NCBI GenBank assembly: GCA_021822495.1
Contig: JAKAQO010000010.1
Span: 1 to 56,016, forward strand
DNA from: a bacterium
GTDB taxonomy: Bacteria; Elusimicrobiota; Elusimicrobia; UBA1565; UBA9628
Direction of reading: 5' to 3'
DNA length: 56,016 nt
A program made the translations under genes and the position numbers. Shown one piece after another: positions 29,171-37,760 of this stretch. Under the pieces are notes generated by a model, which saw only the letters and a program-made list of their open reading frames with translations, was not told the origin of the DNA and searched no databases. The number at the start of each line of letters is the position of its first letter. Positions within the stretch are counted from its first letter, which is position 1.

Positions 29171-30244
29171 TTATTTCTCGCAGAGAGAATTTCCCTCTTG
29201 GTTTTGTTCATTGGCCATCGCTTCACGGCTCAGCAAAGGCTCTGAAATTTTAAGCCCCCAAAAGACAAAAACGCTCATGAGACCGGGAAGGGCCTGATAG
29301 GCCAAGCGGTAAAGAAGAGCGGCCACCAAGGCCTTGTCCCAGTCTATTCCAAAGCCGGAAAAAACCGCCGCTAATGATCCTTCCATAATGCCTAGTCCCG
29401 CCGGCAATACCGGTACCAGCATCGCCGCCATTGCCATGGTAAAACCGGCGGTTAAATAACCGACCGACAAACTCACCCCCACCGCGCGAAAAGCGAAATA
29501 AAGAGAGCTCATGAGAAAAACCCAATCCGCCCCGGTAAAAACAATCATCCGAGTCAACCGCACGCGCCCTCGGCGAACCCTCGACAAACCTTCTTCAAGC
29601 TGCCGCTCAAAAGCCTCGAAACTCTCTTTCGGGATTCCAGTTTTGAGAAAAAAGAAAATCCCGCGCTCAACCCGGTTCGACAGACGATTCATGATTTTTC
29701 CGCGGATGCCGCGGCTAAATAAAAAGACGAGTATCGGAACGCTGACGGCCAGTAAAATCAAAAGCCCGGCCGCGCTTTCCATGACCGCAATTCTGGTTCC
29801 GTGGATGTGCAGCATCAAATAAAGAAGCCCCTGGGCTAAAATAAGAGCCAAGACTAAGTAGAGAATGACCGAGCTTAAGACTGAAACTAAGACCGTCGTC
29901 CCATAGGGAACCCCGCGTTTTCTGAGCAAATGCGCCTTTAAGGCGAAACCGCTGGCGCCCGCAGTTGAGATGAAATAATTGATGGTGGTCGAAACCAGGG
30001 CGATTCCCAAGGACTCCGTCAAAAGAAGCTTGTGTTCAAAAATCAAAAGCGCTTCTTCCAAGGCGAACCCCGCCATGGAGTAGCTCCCAAAAGCGCAAAA
30101 GGCGGAAACCCACACCCAGCCCCACTCGATTTTATCTCCAATCGCCTCGACCGCCGCGAAATGTTTAGAGAAGAGATAAAATAAAATCGCGCCCGACAGA
30201 AGAAGACCCAGGGCCAGGGGGATTTTTTTCTTGATGGCGTTCAT
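29171..30244 (-). CDS. lysylphosphatidylglycerol synthase TM-region family protein
   Basis: A 357-aa polytopic membrane protein of the UPF0104/LPG_synthase_TM (YbhN/AglD-like) family. Seven to eight hydrophobic segments are visible, with STTINYFISTAGASGFALKA near the first third and AAMLVPVLPAGLGIMEGSLA near the end; the G-x-x-E segment is a family hallmark. There is no cytosolic synthetase domain. Members are linked to lipid or glycan transport. The ATG overlaps the upstream membrane gene by 4 nt. Confidence 0.8.
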   Translation of the reverse strand: MNAIKKKIPLALGLLLSGAILFYLFSKHFAAVEAIGDKIEWGWVWVSAFCAFGSYSMAGFALEEALLIFEHKLLLTESLGIALVSTTINYFISTAGASGFALKAHLLRKRGVPYGTTVLVSVLSSVILYLVLALILAQGLLYLMLHIHGTRIAVMESAAGLLILLAVSVPILVFLFSRGIRGKIMNRLSNRVERGIFFFLKTGIPKESFEAFERQLEEGLSRVRRGRVRLTRMIVFTGADWVFLMSSLYFAFRAVGVSLSVGYLTAGFTMAMAAMLVPVLPAGLGIMEGSLAAVFSGFGIDWDKALVAALLYRLAYQALPGLMSVFVFWGLKISEPLLSREAMANEQNQEGNSLCEK

Positions 30245-31083
30245 GGCCCCAGCATCCCCTGGTAACTCGATAAAAATGCCTGCGCTTGACCCCTAAAATG
30301 CTGATGAACCAAAGGCCATAAAGCCGCCAGGCGAAAAGCAAAGAGAACGGGAATAAGAAGCCCGGCCAATGAAACTAAAATTATTTTTTTTCCATAAGCG
30401 GGTTCGGGCGGCCCGGCGGTTTCCTTGAGCTGAAGATAAAGACGGGATGTAAAAATAAGCGCGAAGGGAAACGTAAAAAATCCGGAAAAAAGACCTAGAA
30501 TCGGAATCTTAGACAAAATCCACGCGGACAGGCTGATGAAAATGAGCCTCCCGGCCACCGTCATCCAGCGATCTTTGACGTAAGACAAACTTCTTTGGAG
30601 AGACTCAAGTCCCCCAATATTTTCCGAAACAAAAACAAAAGGGACAAAGCTGAGCGAAAAAGCCAAAAAAATTCCCGGCAAAATGAAAAGATAAATTCCG
30701 CCAATCGCGGAAAGAAAAGCCAAAAGACACGCCCAGGAAAAGGGCGTCAGTTTAGCCCAGGATTCTTGGTAGATGGAAAGGGCGTCTTTGGAGTTTCCCA
30801 AGGCGACTTCCATTAAGGCAACCTGAGTCCAACTCACTCCCCATAAACCCAGGAAAACCGAAAGACCTCCCGCCGCCGCCCACAACCACCAATGCGAATA
30901 TCCCGTGCCGAACCAAATGAGAAGGGCCAATCCAAAGGGAATAATCACGGCGAGTATCGTTAAGATTCCGCCAAGACCTCCGGCCGCCATCAGCGCCCAA
31001 AAGCGCGACTTAAAAAGAGGCCAGGTTTCCTTGAGCAAATCGCTCAATGAAGGCAACGGAGAAACCGCCGAACTCCCATCCAT
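30241..31083 (-). CDS. hypothetical polytopic membrane protein
   Basis: A 280-aa protein with about six hydrophobic segments and a soluble N-terminal helix (SLSDLLKETWPLFKSRFWAL). The layout resembles proteins with a glycerophosphodiester-phosphodiesterase membrane domain or YciC-like families (long segments with SFVPFVFVSENIGGLESLQRSLSYVKDRW between them), but I would not assign a family firmly. It is the first gene of the three-gene leftward unit and has a TATAAT 6 nt before its ATG. Confidence 0.65.
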   Translation of the reverse strand: MDGSSAVSPLPSLSDLLKETWPLFKSRFWALMAAGGLGGILTILAVIIPFGLALLIWFGTGYSHWWLWAAAGGLSVFLGLWGVSWTQVALMEVALGNSKDALSIYQESWAKLTPFSWACLLAFLSAIGGIYLFILPGIFLAFSLSFVPFVFVSENIGGLESLQRSLSYVKDRWMTVAGRLIFISLSAWILSKIPILGLFSGFFTFPFALIFTSRLYLQLKETAGPPEPAYGKKIILVSLAGLLIPVLFAFRLAALWPLVHQHFRGQAQAFLSSYQGMLGP

Positions 31084-31089
31084 AACGCG

Positions 31090-31095
31090 ATTATA
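31090..31095 (-). promoter_or_regulatory. -10 hexamer, leaderless spacing
   Basis: A perfect TATAAT on the minus strand ends 6 nt before the ATG at 31083. A weak -35 (TTTTGC) lies 17 nt upstream. Confidence 0.6.
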
Positions 31096-31098
31096 TCT

Positions 31099-32271
31099 TT
31101 AAATCAGGGCAAGCAAAAACTTATCCGCCGATAGGATTCGGGTCCCTTCGCTCAGAACATCGACGCCGCTTTTTTTAATCACTTGGTATGAAAAAGGAAT
31201 TTTCAGCTTTTCCCTAAAATACCTCAAGTGAGGCGACGCGCTTAACTCCTGCAATTTAACCTCAACCGCAAACCAGGGGCGCTCATCCACCGTCACTAAA
31301 AAATCCGCTTCGCGCTGAGCTTCGTCCCGCAAGAAATAAAGCTCAGCTTTATAGCCTTCTCGGTCTCTCAGCCAGTGAACCAACTTTAAAAGATTTGACG
31401 CAATCAAATTCTCGAACCGCGCGGCTTCGCCCGAAACTTCCGACCAATCCCACAGATAAAGTTTGGGAACTTTCTTAAGCGAACGGAAGGAAGACCGCGC
31501 GTAGGGATGAATACGAAAGTGGTAATAGAAAGATTCCAGAATGTCGAGCCAATGCGCGGCCGCGCGGTAGCTGACGCCTAAGTCCTCGCGAATGGAGTTA
31601 ACCGATAGGAGAGCCCCGACTTTTTCCGGAAGCATGTCGCTTAAAAGCTTCATGCGCCCCAAATCGCGGATCAGCTCCACATCTTGGATATCCTCGCGGA
31701 AAAGCCGCTCATTGCGTTCATTATGCCAGCGCCTGAGCAGGCGCTCTTCCTGAGAAAGAAACGGTTCGGGAAAACCGCCGAACTTGTCCAATGCCGTCAA
31801 GAGATCCCCGAAAAAAACCTCTTGAATAGGAAGTTCCTTAAAGGGCTGCAAATTTGCTTTTCTTCCGCTTAACTCCGCCAGGGAAAACGGATGCAAGCGG
31901 TAAAGATGATAACGCCCTTGAAGGGAATCGCCTCCTCTTCGATAGATGTCCAGCCGCGCGCTTCCAGTAATGAGAAATTTGTAACGAGTCTTAAGGGAAT
32001 CGTATTGCCCTTTGAGAAAGCCCTTCCACCCCTTGAACTTATGAATTTCATCCAAAATTAAAAGTTTCGCCGAAGCAGGCCAACGGGCCGCCATTAAATC
32101 CCTCCGATTTCCCTGGTTATCCCAATTAAAATAAGCCGCCTGCCGGAAATGTTTTCCAATGATATCGGCAGCCAGCGTCGTTTTACCGATTTGCCGCGGT
32201 CCCGCGACGAAGACCATTTTCTTAGACAAATCCTCGAGAATGGAAGATTCAAGATAGCGGCTACGGACCAT
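31099..32271 (-). CDS. AAA+ ATPase with DUF4143 C-terminal domain (copy b)
   Basis: Start ATG 32271 (MVRSRYLESSILEDL), 390 aa; a further 15 open codons upstream would run into the operator. Walker A is GPRQIGKTT, Walker B LLILDEIHK, sensor LITGSARLD, then a region with HPFSLAEL. The winged-helix-like part is NSIREDLGVSYRAAAHWLDIL, then PKLYLWDWS, and the nuclease-like signature is EADFLVTVDERPWFAVEVK. The Walker A, Walker B and EVK residues are all kept, so the gene looks functional. Role unknown. It stands alone between an unrelated membrane operon and ssrA. A TATACT hexamer ends 6 nt before the ATG. Confidence 0.88.
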   Translation of the reverse strand: MVRSRYLESSILEDLSKKMVFVAGPRQIGKTTLAADIIGKHFRQAAYFNWDNQGNRRDLMAARWPASAKLLILDEIHKFKGWKGFLKGQYDSLKTRYKFLITGSARLDIYRRGGDSLQGRYHLYRLHPFSLAELSGRKANLQPFKELPIQEVFFGDLLTALDKFGGFPEPFLSQEERLLRRWHNERNERLFREDIQDVELIRDLGRMKLLSDMLPEKVGALLSVNSIREDLGVSYRAAAHWLDILESFYYHFRIHPYARSSFRSLKKVPKLYLWDWSEVSGEAARFENLIASNLLKLVHWLRDREGYKAELYFLRDEAQREADFLVTVDERPWFAVEVKLQELSASPHLRYFREKLKIPFSYQVIKKSGVDVLSEGTRILSADKFLLALI

Positions 32272-32277
32272 GAAGAT

Positions 32278-32331
32278 AGTATATAAATAATTTACCCCCA
32301 AAGCAAAAAAATACATATATTTTTTTGCTTT
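32278..32331 (-). promoter_or_regulatory. promoter of DUF4143 copy b with 14-bp inverted repeat
   Basis: TTGCTT, 17-nt spacer and TATACT end 6 nt before the ATG at 32271. A perfect 14-bp inverted repeat (32300-32313 and 32318-32331, arm AAAGCAAAAAAATA, loop CATA) overlaps the -35 and extends upstream. Its position suits an operator; its T-tract could also make it a terminator. Confidence 0.6.
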
Positions 32332-32378
32332 GATGCAAAAAATTTATTCAACAAGACCGCAAGCTCGACATTTTTTCA

Positions 32379-32407
32379 TTGAAGAAGCCGTAAGGGTCTG
32401 TTATAAT
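32379..32407 (+). promoter_or_regulatory. ssrA promoter
   Basis: TTGAAG (32379-32384), 17-nt spacer and a perfect TATAAT (32402-32407). Transcription would begin at or next to the first G of tmRNA at 32416. Confidence 0.85.
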
Positions 32408-32415
32408 GAAGATAC

Positions 32416-32770
32416 GGGGGTGAATTAGGTTCGACAGGAGTGGACGGACCCTCGGTCGCAGGCCCTGGAAGGTCTGAGCCAGGATAAAATCAGGCCAAAA
32501 AAATAAAAGCCAACACACAGCTGGCCTGGGCCACCGCCTAATCCGCGGCTGACCTACGTCGATCCCTGACGCCCGCTAGGGGAATTCCGACGTCATGAGC
32601 GGGATGCGGGCCTTTCTCGCTTTTTCCGTCGAGAAGACCTAAAGACACAACGGAGATAGTTCGGGGATACTCGTTCGGCTGTTTTCCCCGAATGAAACCA
32701 AAGCCGGACTAAGCCTGTAGTGACCTGGGTCGGCCTCTTTTGGACGCGGGTGCGATTCCCGCCACCTCCA
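32416..32770 (+). ncRNA. ssrA: transfer-messenger RNA (tmRNA)
   Basis: The 5' end GGGGGUG (32416-32422) pairs with CACCUCC (32763-32769), followed by discriminator A; CCA is not encoded. The 5' part shows the tmRNA consensus GAATTAGGTTCGACAGGAG, and the 3' part a T-arm with stem GCGGG/CCCGC around TGCGATT. The tag reading frame begins at GCC 32509 after AAAATAAAA and encodes A-N-T-Q-L-A-W-A-T-A, then TAA (32539-32541) and a second in-frame-independent stretch of stems (pseudoknots). tmRNA with SmpB rescues stalled ribosomes and tags products for ClpXP. The tag ends WATA where most bacteria have ALAA. A T-rich tract follows the 3' end. Confidence 0.93.
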
Positions 32771-32798
32771 CGGTTTTTTGTTTTTTTAGATAAACTCA

Positions 32799-34112
32799 AT
32801 GCCCTCTCGCACGCTGACGCTAACATTCTCAAGCCTGTTTTTTTTTGCCCTCGCCGCCGCTTCCATCCCCGACCCTCGCCTCGCCCCGATTTTATTTCCC
32901 CTCTATGGATTTCTTTTTTTATGGATGGGTCTTCGCCAAGAAAGAGAATTGCCGTTCGTATTTCTTTTTTTAGTTTCGGTCACGGCTCTTCTTTCGGCCT
33001 CCCGCCTTAAGTCTCCCTGGAACCGGGAGATTTTTTTTGAACTAGGGGCTTTGTGGTTTTTTCAATTTTCCTGGGGCGCTTATCAAAACGCGATTTTAGG
33101 ATCGCGACGGGACCGCGAAGTCAAGGTCAACGCGCTCCGCCTCAAAATATCGGAGGAAGAAAAAGACGTCGAATACTACCAGTCCTATCGAACCAAGGCC
33201 TTGTCTCAAATTCAAAACGCCCAAAACCTCACCGCCAGCGCCAAAAGCCTCGCCAATACTCTTTCAGCCGCCGAGGTTCACGATCGTTTGATTTCAATTC
33301 TCTCCTCTCGCTTTCCCTCGGCTCAAGTCGAAATCGTCGCTTCTCCTGGAAAGGACCCACTTCTCAATTTCACCCAAACCAGAAACGCCCCAACCCTTAT
33401 CCGGGACGCTTGGGCGGACAAGCGCTTTCACGAACTATTGTCTCCTTACCGATCCGGGCTCTCCATTCCGCTTAAGGTCATGCGCCAGCCCGCGGGATTT
33501 CTTAAGATTACCTCCAAAGAGCCCGACGCTTTCGGAGCCGAAGAAGCGAAAGCCGCCGAACTTTTCGTCGCCATGGCTTCCATGAGCCTTGAAAATATCC
33601 GCTTCTACGAACAGGTTCAAGCTCAATCGGTAAGAGATCCCTTGACTCAACTCTACAGCCACCGGGCGTTTCAAACCCAGCTTCAGGAAGAGCTTTTGCG
33701 CGCCGGCCGTAGCCAGACGCCGCTTTCTTTAATCATGATGGATATCGATCACTTCAAATCCTATAACGACCGCTATGGACATCCGGCCGGAGATTCTCTC
33801 CTTAAGACCGTATCCGCCATTCTCAATTCTTTCGCCCGGCCCGTGGATTTCGCGGCCCGCTACGGAGGCGAGGAATTTTGCCTGATTTTGCCTAATTTCG
33901 TGCGCACGGAAGCCGTCGAAATAGCCAACCGTTTGAGGCTCAGGGTCGCCGCTCAACCGTTTTTCTTTAACGGAGAAAAAAGTTCCGTGACCATCAGCCT
34001 TGGGGTCGCGAGTTTTCCGCAAGACGCGACCACCGCCAGTCAAATTATTCGCGTCGCTGATGAGAGGCTCTATCAAGCCAAACACGGCGGGCGCAACCAG
34101 GTGGTCGGATGA
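32799..34112 (+). CDS. membrane-bound GAF-GGDEF diguanylate cyclase (first of two)
   Basis: A 437-aa protein: about three N-terminal membrane segments (1-85), a coiled coil (about 105-155), a GAF-like sensor (about 160-270) and a GGDEF domain with GGEEF at 356-360, DPLTQLYSHRAF and MDIDHFKSYNDRYGH. An RxxD inhibitory site (RPVD) sits exactly five residues before GGEEF, so product feedback inhibition by c-di-GMP is expected. All catalytic residues are present, so it should make c-di-GMP. A TAGATA hexamer ends 6 nt before the ATG. It overlaps the second GGDEF gene by 4 nt. Confidence 0.9.
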   Translation: MPSRTLTLTFSSLFFFALAAASIPDPRLAPILFPLYGFLFLWMGLRQERELPFVFLFLVSVTALLSASRLKSPWNREIFFELGALWFFQFSWGAYQNAILGSRRDREVKVNALRLKISEEEKDVEYYQSYRTKALSQIQNAQNLTASAKSLANTLSAAEVHDRLISILSSRFPSAQVEIVASPGKDPLLNFTQTRNAPTLIRDAWADKRFHELLSPYRSGLSIPLKVMRQPAGFLKITSKEPDAFGAEEAKAAELFVAMASMSLENIRFYEQVQAQSVRDPLTQLYSHRAFQTQLQEELLRAGRSQTPLSLIMMDIDHFKSYNDRYGHPAGDSLLKTVSAILNSFARPVDFAARYGGEEFCLILPNFVRTEAVEIANRLRLRVAAQPFFFNGEKSSVTISLGVASFPQDATTASQIIRVADERLYQAKHGGRNQVVG

Positions 34113-35401
34113 ACTGGGTCTTTCCGTTTCTTTGCGCTTCTCCGGCTTTGATTTTTTGGAGCGCCAGGTTTTCTCAAAAGCGTTTTCTCTGGGGCATTCT
34201 GGGATTTGTCTTTTTCCTGGACGCCCTCACCGCGCTGGTCTCTCCACTGAACCTTAAGGCGGTCGCCCTAGTCTGCGCGTTCTGGTCAAGCGCGGCTTCT
34301 TTTTGGGCTTACACAGAATACGCCAGGGATCAGAAAAAAGACGCGGCTTCCAAGGCCTCCCTTCAAAAGTTGCTCGCAAAATCCGACGAAGTTTCCAATC
34401 GCCTCTCGGAACTTAAACTTGAAAGCGTCAAAATCGAGCGCGAACAAAAAAAGACTTTAGCCCTTTACGGGGCGGTCAAAAGCCTAGCCCAAGCCTTGGG
34501 ATGGGAAGACACTAAACCCATTCTCGAATCGGCGGTCGATCAATATCTGGGGGCGACGGCATATTCTTTCTATGTGAGTTCATCGAGCGGAAGCGCTAAT
34601 TTCGACGCTCTCTTATGCCGCGGCCTTCATGATTCCCCCGGAGCCTCTTTTTCGTCCTTAAAAAAATGTATTGAATCCCACTCCCAGTCTTATCGCCAAG
34701 CCTGTCTCATTCATTCGCCGGAAGAGGCGATGGTGACCCCCTTTGAAGACAACGGCGAAGTTTTAGGGCTTTTCTACGCCAAGATTCCGCATGGAACCAA
34801 CGCGGAAGAGTTCCTCAGAAACTCTAAAATTTTCGCCGGGGAAATCGCTTTCGCTTTTAGAAGACTTAAGCTCTTTCAAGACGTGGAGAACCTTTCCCGC
34901 ATTGACGGGCTGACCGGGGCGCATCGCCGGGGAGAGTTTGAAGAAAGACTCCGCCATGAAATCGTCCGCGCGCGAACCTTTAAAACGACGGTTGGAATTT
35001 TAATGCTCGACATCGACCACTTCAAGAAACTCAACGATCGCTACGGCCACCCCTTCGGAGATCAGGTTTTAAAAAGAGTCGGGGAGATTTTAAACGCCTC
35101 GGTCTATGAAACCGACTTCGTCGCCCGCTATGGCGGAGAAGAATTCGTCGTCATTTTGCCGCGCGCGGAACCCGCGGGAGCCCTCAGAAAGGCCGAAGCC
35201 ATTCGCGCCGCGATAGAAGCCGAGAAATTTTCCATCGCTTTTGAGACGATCTCAATTTCAGTCTCCATCGGCATGTCCCATTTTCCCAGAGACGCCTCCG
35301 ACCCCGAGAGCCTGGTCCAGGAAGCCGACCAGGCTCTTTATGCGGCAAAGGACCGAGGGAGAAACCAAGTCGCAGACGCAAGCCAGGTCAAAAAATCGTA
35401 A
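34109..35401 (+). CDS. membrane-bound GGDEF diguanylate cyclase (second of two)
   Basis: A 430-aa protein with the same plan as its neighbour: about three N-terminal membrane segments, a coiled coil (about 85-130), a divergent sensor region (about 135-260) and a GGDEF domain with GGEEF at 342-346, DGLTGAHRRGEF and LDIDHFKKLNDRYGH. The position of the RxxD inhibitory site reads YETD, so it is probably not product-inhibited. The pair looks like a tandem duplication whose sensors and feedback have diverged. Start overlaps the previous stop as ATGA. Confidence 0.9.
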   Translation: MNWVFPFLCASPALIFWSARFSQKRFLWGILGFVFFLDALTALVSPLNLKAVALVCAFWSSAASFWAYTEYARDQKKDAASKASLQKLLAKSDEVSNRLSELKLESVKIEREQKKTLALYGAVKSLAQALGWEDTKPILESAVDQYLGATAYSFYVSSSSGSANFDALLCRGLHDSPGASFSSLKKCIESHSQSYRQACLIHSPEEAMVTPFEDNGEVLGLFYAKIPHGTNAEEFLRNSKIFAGEIAFAFRRLKLFQDVENLSRIDGLTGAHRRGEFEERLRHEIVRARTFKTTVGILMLDIDHFKKLNDRYGHPFGDQVLKRVGEILNASVYETDFVARYGGEEFVVILPRAEPAGALRKAEAIRAAIEAEKFSIAFETISISVSIGMSHFPRDASDPESLVQEADQALYAAKDRGRNQVADASQVKKS

Positions 35402-35438
35402 CAAAAAGAAAGCATTATAGTGTTTAAAAGGAAAAACA

Positions 35439-36464
35439 ATGGATAACCTCGCGCCCGAACCAGCCCCCTCGCCGGAAACGCCGTCCAGACAGCCCGTCAA
35501 AAAAAAGCTGGTCAAGTCTCTCATCGTCGTTTACGCCTTGACGATTTTATTGGGGTTAGTTCTTCTGATCAAAAAACGCCCCTCAAACCCCGATTTTAAT
35601 ATCGGAAAACAAGCGGAAAGTTTTCTAGCCTTATCCAAGGAAGATAAAATCGGCGTCGTCGCCATTCACGGACCGATTTATTTTTCCGACGATGGAAGAC
35701 CTTGGGACAACTCCGGGGCCGAGGGATGGGAGAAGCGAATCATTAAGCTCGCCAACACCCGCGGAGTAAAAGCCATTATTCTCGATATTAATTCCCCGGG
35801 GGGCTCGGTTGGAGCGGTTCAGGAACTCTATAGCGAAATTCTTCGCATCCGCAAAACCAAGCATATTCCCTTCGTCGCGTCTTTTGGAGACGTCGCCGCT
35901 TCCGGCGGCTATTATATCGCTTCCGCCTGCGATAAAATTGTCGCCCATCCGGGAACCCTGACGGGTTCTATCGGCGTTATTTTTGACGCGACCGATCTGC
36001 AAGGTCTTTTTCACAAAATCGGGGTTAAGATGTCGCCGATTAAATCCGGGAAATTTAAGGATATCGGTTCTCCCGCGCGCGCAATGACCCCGGAAGAGAA
36101 ACGCCTTCTTCAAAGAATTATTGACGATACTTATGAGCAGTTTCTATCCGCGGTCAGCCTGGGGCGAAATATTCCCAAAGAAAAACTTCGCCCTATCGCC
36201 GATGGGCGCATTTTTTCAGGCAATCAAGCCCTCAAAGATCATCTCGTCGATCAACTGGGAGATTTTCACGACGCGGTGGCCTTAGCCGCCAAGCTCGGCG
36301 GCGTTGTCGGAAAACCTCGACTTATTCGCGGACACGGGAATTTGGATGAGATTTTGAATATGATTAATTCCAAATTCCTGGGCGGGCCGCTCTCAAGCGC
36401 GTCTTTGATTAGCCAAATTTCGCTGCCGCGTGCGGGGCTCGAATATTTATGGACGGGATATTGA
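35439..36464 (+). CDS. sppA: signal peptide peptidase SppA, 36K type (S49 family)
   Basis: A 341-aa membrane-anchored serine protease that degrades cleaved signal peptides. A Pro-rich N-terminus precedes one membrane segment (about 27-45). The S49 core contains LDINSPGGSVGAVQE, the nucleophile Ser155 in AASGGYY, and the general-base Lys in SGKFKDIG (about 205). A Shine-Dalgarno (AAAAGGA) lies 6-8 nt before the ATG. It is the first gene of a compact rightward operon with the Yip1-like gene, nnrE, xseA and xseB. Confidence 0.93.
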   Translation: MDNLAPEPAPSPETPSRQPVKKKLVKSLIVVYALTILLGLVLLIKKRPSNPDFNIGKQAESFLALSKEDKIGVVAIHGPIYFSDDGRPWDNSGAEGWEKRIIKLANTRGVKAIILDINSPGGSVGAVQELYSEILRIRKTKHIPFVASFGDVAASGGYYIASACDKIVAHPGTLTGSIGVIFDATDLQGLFHKIGVKMSPIKSGKFKDIGSPARAMTPEEKRLLQRIIDDTYEQFLSAVSLGRNIPKEKLRPIADGRIFSGNQALKDHLVDQLGDFHDAVALAAKLGGVVGKPRLIRGHGNLDEILNMINSKFLGGPLSSASLISQISLPRAGLEYLWTGY

Positions 36465-36467
36465 TCC

Positions 36468-37031
36468 ATGAGCCTTTCTGAAATTTTTTACGATTATCTG
36501 GAAGCCCCGGAAAAAGCCCAGGAAGCGATTCTCGCGCGTCCGCCGATGGCGCTGGCCCTTTGCGGCTTTTTAGCGGCGGCCCTTTCCTTGTCTCTCTGGA
36601 ACAGCATTAAAACCGGGGGGCTTGTCTTTTTTACCCTCAAGACGGCATCCATTTTCCTTTGGAATCTCTTGTCGGCCTTTTTATGGGCCGCTTTGATTCA
36701 TTGGTACGCTTCGATGAGAAGCCCCGAACCTCTAGCGCCCAAAACGGCAAAATCCATCCTCGTCTATTTCGGGTTTTCTGATTTTGCCTGGAGCTTGACG
36801 GCGGTCGCGGCCTTTACTTCTCTCCTTGAAAGTCCTTGGCGATATCTTTCTCTCCTGATTTTCGCCGTCGCCGGATTTTTAAATCTCGCCCTCAAAGCGC
36901 GAGGGATCAAAAGCGTTTACCATTTCTCCGGGCCCAAATCCTGGCTCTTAATTCTAGCTCCCTACGCCGCGTTTTTCATTTTAGGACTGTGCTTTCTGGT
37001 TTTTAGTCTTTTAGGATTATTCTTTCGCTAA
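36468..37031 (+). CDS. Yip1-like polytopic membrane protein
   Basis: A 187-aa protein with five hydrophobic segments after an N-terminal helix (SLSEIFYDYLEAPEKAQEAI). The length, the early FxxYLxxPxKA pattern and the segment spacing resemble bacterial Yip1-domain proteins. It starts 3 nt after sppA and is followed 9 nt later by nnrE. The function is unknown. Confidence 0.65.
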   Translation: MSLSEIFYDYLEAPEKAQEAILARPPMALALCGFLAAALSLSLWNSIKTGGLVFFTLKTASIFLWNLLSAFLWAALIHWYASMRSPEPLAPKTAKSILVYFGFSDFAWSLTAVAAFTSLLESPWRYLSLLIFAVAGFLNLALKARGIKSVYHFSGPKSWLLILAPYAAFFILGLCFLVFSLLGLFFR

Positions 37032-37040
37032 TTTGCGTTC

Positions 37041-37760
37041 ATGGGACAAGAAATTATTTCGGAAACCTTTGACGGCCTTCCGGCGGCGACGAGCGCCGAG
37101 ATGCGGCTTTTGGATTTGCGGGCCGAAGAGCGTTACGGACTTTCCTCCGAACAGCTCATGGAAAACGCGGGAAAAGCCGCCGCCAAGGAAATTGGCCGTT
37201 TTCCAGGGCTTGTGCCCCAAGCTCAAATCGCCGTCGCCTGCGGGCGAGGCTTTAACGGCGGAGACGGCCTTGTCATCGCCCGGCTTTTATCCGAACAAAA
37301 ATTTTTGGTCGTAGTTTTTATTTGCCCCCCGAAAAAAGACGCGGTCTACCCGCCCTTGGTTTCCGCTCAAATGGAGCGCGCCCAAAAAGCCGGGGCCCGC
37401 GTCATTTCTTTCGAGGAAAACGGGGCTTTTTCGGAAGAGCTTAAAAAATCCGCGCTCGTGATTGACGCCCTTTTGGGAACCGGTTCCAGCGGAAAACCCA
37501 CCGGGTGCGCCCATTTCATGATTCAGGAAATTTCGCGCTCCAAAAAACCGGTCATCGCCATAGACATTCCCTCGGGAATCAACCCCGACACCGGACACCA
37601 CAGCGGCGCTTTTGTAACGGCGGCGGAAACCCTCACCTTCGGGCTTCCCAAACGCGGCCTTCTTTTTCCCCACTCCCAAAAAAATGTCGGACGCCTTAAA
37701 GTTCTGGACATCGGGTATCCGCCGGATTTAATTCAATCCGTTCTCGCCCGCAGAAAATGA
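37041..37760 (+). CDS. nnrE: NAD(P)H-hydrate epimerase (YjeF N-terminal domain)
   Basis: A 239-aa protein with only the YjeF_N domain; the dehydratase half (NnrD) is not fused and not nearby. Motifs: SSEQLMENAGKAAA, GRGFNGGDGLVIARLL (phosphate binding), VIDALLGTGSSGKP, VIAIDIPSGINPDTG and ETLTFGLPKRGL. The enzyme epimerises damaged R-NAD(P)HX for repair by the dehydratase. Its stop overlaps the xseA start (ATGA). Confidence 0.9.
   Translation: MGQEIISETFDGLPAATSAEMRLLDLRAEERYGLSSEQLMENAGKAAAKEIGRFPGLVPQAQIAVACGRGFNGGDGLVIARLLSEQKFLVVVFICPPKKDAVYPPLVSAQMERAQKAGARVISFEENGAFSEELKKSALVIDALLGTGSSGKPTGCAHFMIQEISRSKKPVIAIDIPSGINPDTGHHSGAFVTAAETLTFGLPKRGLLFPHSQKNVGRLKVLDIGYPPDLIQSVLARRK

Noticed and set aside
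32416-32770. Integration of DUF4143 copy b using ssrA as attachment site
   Set aside because: Integrating elements use the ssrA 3' end; copy b lies upstream of the 5' end and no duplicated ssrA end is visible.
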